NCBI GenBank assembly: GCA_947649495.1
Contig: CANSRU010000011.1
Location: 1 to 64,000 of the forward strand
DNA: 64,000 nt
Direction of reading: 5' to 3'
Source of the DNA: an uncultured Porphyromonadaceae bacterium
GTDB lineage: Bacteria > Bacteroidota > Bacteroidia > Bacteroidales > Muribaculaceae
The notes below the pieces were generated by a model. The model searched no databases. It saw only the letters and a list, made by a program, of their open reading frames with translations, and had not been told where the DNA came from. A program made the position numbers and the translations under genes. The first letter of the stretch is position 1; the number at the start of each line of letters is the position of its first letter. Positions 60,286-64,000 of the stretch are shown piece after piece.

Positions 60286-61104
60286 ATGTCACACCGACTT
60301 CTTGCCCTTATTACGCTTATATGCCTCACCATAGCATCAATCTGTTTCTCGTGCGGCACGAAACCGGCCGAAAACCCGTCGGCCGAACATGGAGCCACAT
60401 ATTTCAGACTACGCAAGGAGGTGAAAAAAATCAACGATGAATGCCCGATACCTTTAGGAGCGGCAGGAAAGATATCGTCGATGAAACTCAATGCCGACTC
60501 CAATATTGTGATAATGACAGTGGATATGCCCGGACAGCAAGCCTTCGACCTGATGACCGGCGACAGGAATCTCGGGAAAAGACTTGTCAACGACCTTGCA
60601 GGAGACTTGGACATGGAATCGGAGAGCGACCTTTTCAGACTGATTGCCGAAAACGGCACATCATTCACCATAACATACCGGTACAGGCACAACAGCCGGA
60701 GCCTGACCATAACCCCGGCTGAACTCGACTCGGCAATAAACTCCACCGCCGATACACGCACACGAGCCGCAACGTCGCTCCAGTACATGCTCGACAACTA
60801 CCGCACGAACCTACCCTTAAAAATCAGCGACAAGATTTCGCTCACCGATGTTATGGAACATGGCGACACATTGGTGTTCCAATACACCGTGGCCGACCGC
60901 CTTACCGAGATGGAGCGGGACTCAGACCCGCTGAAGGACCGGCTGATCCATACCATGCTTACCGATCCCGGCCTACATGCAGATATAGAGACAATACGCG
61001 ATACGGGAAAATCGCTCACTTACCGCTACACATCGTCCTTCTCCGGACGACATATCGATATAATTTTCTCCAACGACGAACTCCATTACCTGACTCGCAA
61101 ATAA
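60286..61104 (+). CDS. Hypothetical lipoprotein
   Basis: MSHRLLALITLICLTIASICFSCGTKPAENPSAEHGA lipobox; start re-assigned. Confidence 0.7.
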   Translation: MSHRLLALITLICLTIASICFSCGTKPAENPSAEHGATYFRLRKEVKKINDECPIPLGAAGKISSMKLNADSNIVIMTVDMPGQQAFDLMTGDRNLGKRLVNDLAGDLDMESESDLFRLIAENGTSFTITYRYRHNSRSLTITPAELDSAINSTADTRTRAATSLQYMLDNYRTNLPLKISDKISLTDVMEHGDTLVFQYTVADRLTEMERDSDPLKDRLIHTMLTDPGLHADIETIRDTGKSLTYRYTSSFSGRHIDIIFSNDELHYLTRK

Positions 61105-61119
61105 CCATCTGAACAAGCA

Positions 61120-61144
61120 GGGAGCCGATTCAAAACCGGCTCCC
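61120..61144. terminator. Bidirectional terminator upstream of galK 3' end
   Basis: GGGAGCCG-attcaaaac-CGGCTCCC. Confidence 0.7.
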
Positions 61145-61175
61145 CACATAAAAAATACACATCAGATATCAGTGA

Positions 61176-62315
61176 TTATTGCTCCTCGTAACGGCGGGCG
61201 CCATCAGAAACAATAACGGGATATATTTTCGGCTCGTGGCCATAGCGTTCGTTAAACTTGCGTGTAACAGTGGCAATGAAGTTGTCGTAAAGCTCATCTT
61301 TAACCAGATTGACTGTACAGCCACCGAAACCGCCACCCATTATGCGCGAACCGGTCACCCCACACTCCTTGGCAACATCGTTGAGATAATCGAGTTCCTC
61401 ACAGCTCACTTCGTAGAGTTTCGACATACCTTCGTGAGTACCATACATGCAGCGTCCCACAGTATCGTAATCGCCACGGTTCAAGGCATCGCACACATCA
61501 AGCACACGTTGCTTCTCCTCGATAACATATTTAGCACGGTTATAGTCCTCAGCGCTCACTTTGTCCTTGGCGGCATCGAGCATAGCCATGTCGGCATCGC
61601 GCAATGTCTCCACACCGAGAGTGGCGGCCACGCGCTCACAGCTCTCACGGCGCTTGTTGTAGGGAGAATCGACCAATTCATGCTTCACACGCGAATCCAC
61701 AAGCACGAGCTTGTATCCATCGAGTTTGAACGGGAAATATTCAAATTCACCTGAGCGGCAGTCAAGACGCATCAGATTGTCCTTCTTACCGTGAACCGAT
61801 GCAAACTGGTCCATAATGCCGCAGTTCACACCGCAATAATTATGTTCGGTGCTCTGTCCGATCTTGGCAAGCTCCATTTTGGGGAACTTATTGTCGTTGA
61901 ACAGTTCGTTGAGAGCGTTGGCAAAACAGCTTTCCAAAGCGGCACTCGACGACAGACCGGCTCCAAGAGGTACATTGCCGGCAAACACTGCATCGAAACC
62001 TTTCACCTCACCACCGCGCTTGATTATCTCGCGGCACACGCCGAATATGTAGCGCGCCCACTGCTGTGAGGGTGCATCTTCCTCATTAAGGCCAAATTCC
62101 ACGTATTCGTCGATATCGATGGAATAAACACGCACCTTATCGGTACCGTTAGGCTTGATCTCGGCCATAATGAACTTGTCGATGGCTCCGGGGAATACGA
62201 AACCACCATTATAATCGGTATGCTCACCGATAAGATTGAAACGGCCGGGGGCTACAAACAGAATGCCATCCTCGCCAAAACGCGATTTGAATTGCTCTTT
62301 GATTTTAGTTTTCAT
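61176..62315 (-). CDS. galK: Galactokinase
   Basis: FVAPGRFNLIGEHTDYNGGFVFPGAI; GAGLSSSAALE; GSRIMGGGFGGCTVNLV; start re-assigned to MKTKIKEQF. Confidence 0.96.
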   Translation of the reverse strand: MKTKIKEQFKSRFGEDGILFVAPGRFNLIGEHTDYNGGFVFPGAIDKFIMAEIKPNGTDKVRVYSIDIDEYVEFGLNEEDAPSQQWARYIFGVCREIIKRGGEVKGFDAVFAGNVPLGAGLSSSAALESCFANALNELFNDNKFPKMELAKIGQSTEHNYCGVNCGIMDQFASVHGKKDNLMRLDCRSGEFEYFPFKLDGYKLVLVDSRVKHELVDSPYNKRRESCERVAATLGVETLRDADMAMLDAAKDKVSAEDYNRAKYVIEEKQRVLDVCDALNRGDYDTVGRCMYGTHEGMSKLYEVSCEELDYLNDVAKECGVTGSRIMGGGFGGCTVNLVKDELYDNFIATVTRKFNERYGHEPKIYPVIVSDGARRYEEQ

Positions 62316-62457
62316 GATTGTATGTATGGATTGAATGATAATCGCAATAAGGTTCGTAAAGGTAACAAAATAATCCGAATCCACATCCATAAGCGGATGA
62401 AACTTATTTTTATCAACCTCACATACCGATTATATCACACCATACATACCATAATTA

Positions 62458-63594
62458 TCATATTGACATGCGTCGATAATAACGAGGTTCGCCCGGCAGC
62501 AAACCGGGATGGAATATAATGATATAGTCCTTCAACAACCGTTCGGGATGAAACGGAAATTCATCGAACAATGGCGAAACAGAAGTGTCGCACACCCACA
62601 CATTCCCGTCCTTAAAAGCATCGAAACTTGCATTCAACGGATTATTGGCCTTGAGCGCACCCATATCCATAGGCCCATAGCTCCTTATCAGCCAGCAATC
62701 GGCATGGACAGCACAGTCAAGCACAGCGGCGTAATCAAGCTGAAGCGAACCTGCGCTGCCATCGGAAGCCCAGGGATAGACGGCTCCGGCATCCTGAAGC
62801 ATACGCGCCATGTAGCTGCGGCCACCGGGCATGGCCCACACGCCGTCGAAACACTGTTCGGTTATCACCTCCGGACGCGTCTTTACGTCACCGACAAGCG
62901 CCGTGAGCGCTTCATAATCGTGGCAAACGCTATTGAATATAGAATCGGCCCGCGGCATATCGCCATACAACGCACCAAGAAATTTGATCCACTCAGCCCG
63001 GGCTATGGGTGTTGACTCCATATAGTCGGCACAATCAATCACCGTGATACCAGCCTGGTCTATCACTCCATGCCCGGCATTCTCGTACGGCGAAGCCAGA
63101 ATAACCTCAGGGTTATGCTCTACAATCTTCTCCAACGATGGCGACATTGATGAACCGACATCAACAATCGAACCGTCGGCCAGTCCTTTCACAATAGCCG
63201 GCGTGCGGAAATAAGAGCCATCGGCCACCGATGTGACAGCCGACACCTTTCCAAGCTCATCGATAACGCCGGCATGCACTCCACTGTAAACCAGCGATGA
63301 TTCCACCGGCACCCTTACCACAGCAGCACCATCGACCTGAGGCACCTCGCGCGCATCCCGCGGCACCAGCACATACCGTGCCATAAGCCTCGTGGTGTCC
63401 CATGGATTTTTCACATCCGCAATCATATAGCCGCCGCAATCCACCAATGTGAGCAATTCCGATGCTACCGTAAGCGTATCGCCCACCTCCTCTCCGGCAT
63501 GCCGTCCGCTCCCGCTTCCGCACGAATTAAGCATGACACACAGCGATAACACCAGATGCCACAACACAAATACCGACAATCTCAATCCTTTCAT
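62458..63594 (-). CDS. Iron-type ABC transporter substrate-binding lipoprotein
   Basis: MLNSCGSGSG lipobox; SSMSPSLEKIVEHNPEVILASPYENAGHG; FDAFKDGNVWVCDTS. Confidence 0.85.
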   Translation of the reverse strand: MKGLRLSVFVLWHLVLSLCVMLNSCGSGSGRHAGEEVGDTLTVASELLTLVDCGGYMIADVKNPWDTTRLMARYVLVPRDAREVPQVDGAAVVRVPVESSLVYSGVHAGVIDELGKVSAVTSVADGSYFRTPAIVKGLADGSIVDVGSSMSPSLEKIVEHNPEVILASPYENAGHGVIDQAGITVIDCADYMESTPIARAEWIKFLGALYGDMPRADSIFNSVCHDYEALTALVGDVKTRPEVITEQCFDGVWAMPGGRSYMARMLQDAGAVYPWASDGSAGSLQLDYAAVLDCAVHADCWLIRSYGPMDMGALKANNPLNASFDAFKDGNVWVCDTSVSPLFDEFPFHPERLLKDYIIIFHPGLLPGEPRYYRRMSI

Positions 63595-63695
63595 ATTCTG
63601 CTATAAAATCATTCCATCGGCAAATTTAGACATAAAAGAATCCCCGGCATGTGTGAATCCGCACTTTTTTTTAACCAAGAATTGATTTAAATCAC

Positions 63696-63704
63696 TAAAT
63701 TTGC
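63696..63704 (+). promoter_or_regulatory. mdh promoter -7 box TAAATTTGC
   Basis: TAnnTTTG motif ~34 nt upstream of ATG. Confidence 0.55.
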
Positions 63705-63737
63705 AGAAAGCAAACAATTAACCAAAATCAAAACAAT

Positions 63738-64000
63738 ATGTCAAAAGTAACCGTAGTAGGCGCCGGCAATGTGGGCGCTACATGTGCAAATGTATTGGTA
63801 ACCCAAAGTATAGCCGATGAAGTAGTGCTCATCGACATCAAGGAAGGTCTTGCCGAAGGAAAAGCGATGGATATAATGCAGACCGCCAACATACTCGGTC
63901 TGAACAGCCGTCTCACCGGTGTGACCAACGACTATGAGAAGACCGCCGGCAGCGACATGGTAGTGATAACCTCAGGCATTCCCCGCAAACCCGGCATGAC
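63738..64000 (+). CDS. mdh: Malate dehydrogenase, N-terminal part (runs off window)
   Basis: [87 protein letters not shown]. Confidence 0.96.
   Translation, partial: MSKVTVVGAGNVGATCANVLVTQSIADEVVLIDIKEGLAEGKAMDIMQTANILGLNSRLTGVTNDYEKTAGSDMVVITSGIPRKPGM

Noticed and set aside
63594-63738. Cobalamin or other riboswitch upstream of the ABC substrate-binding gene
   Set aside because: Gap is short and no conserved B12-box-like motif or stable structure was visible.

Overview
This is a Bacteroidales chromosome window, Muribaculaceae/Bacteroides-like by inference from gene families, TAnnTTTG promoter motifs and the tmRNA tag GENNYALAA. Positions 1-~3780 are the end of an integrative element: a DUF3945-type protein running off the window edge, two HTH proteins and a tyrosine recombinase. 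The element abuts the 3' end of the tmRNA gene ssrA (3783-4181, minus), and the gap between integrase and ssrA carries short repeat arrays. The rest is mostly core chromosome: nhaC-type antiporter + glutamate decarboxylase, lgt/bioD, glyA, pyrBI, topA, ilvE, an lptD/tamB/tamA envelope cluster, a ROK kinase, mscS, recJ-recQ, ychF, an Fe-siderophore-type ABC transporter, galK and the start of mdh. There is one accessory polysaccharide-utilisation locus (~15-28.4 kb) with ECF sigma/FecR/SusC(STN)/SusD/GH18/two surface lipoproteins, consistent with host N-glycan foraging. The most unusual non-coding signals are: (i) 58114-58260, two long, interleaved inverted repeats (17 bp + 17 bp, pseudoknot topology); (ii) a GC-rich structured recJ leader (50892-51092) with mutually exclusive helices; (iii) a structured recQ-ychF intergenic region; (iv) phased GTCACA repeats next to the ssrA integration site. 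No CRISPR array or rRNA operon was seen and no canonical tRNA was recognised. I did not find a clearly new multi-protein defence-type system. All family calls come from reading motifs, not from database searches.
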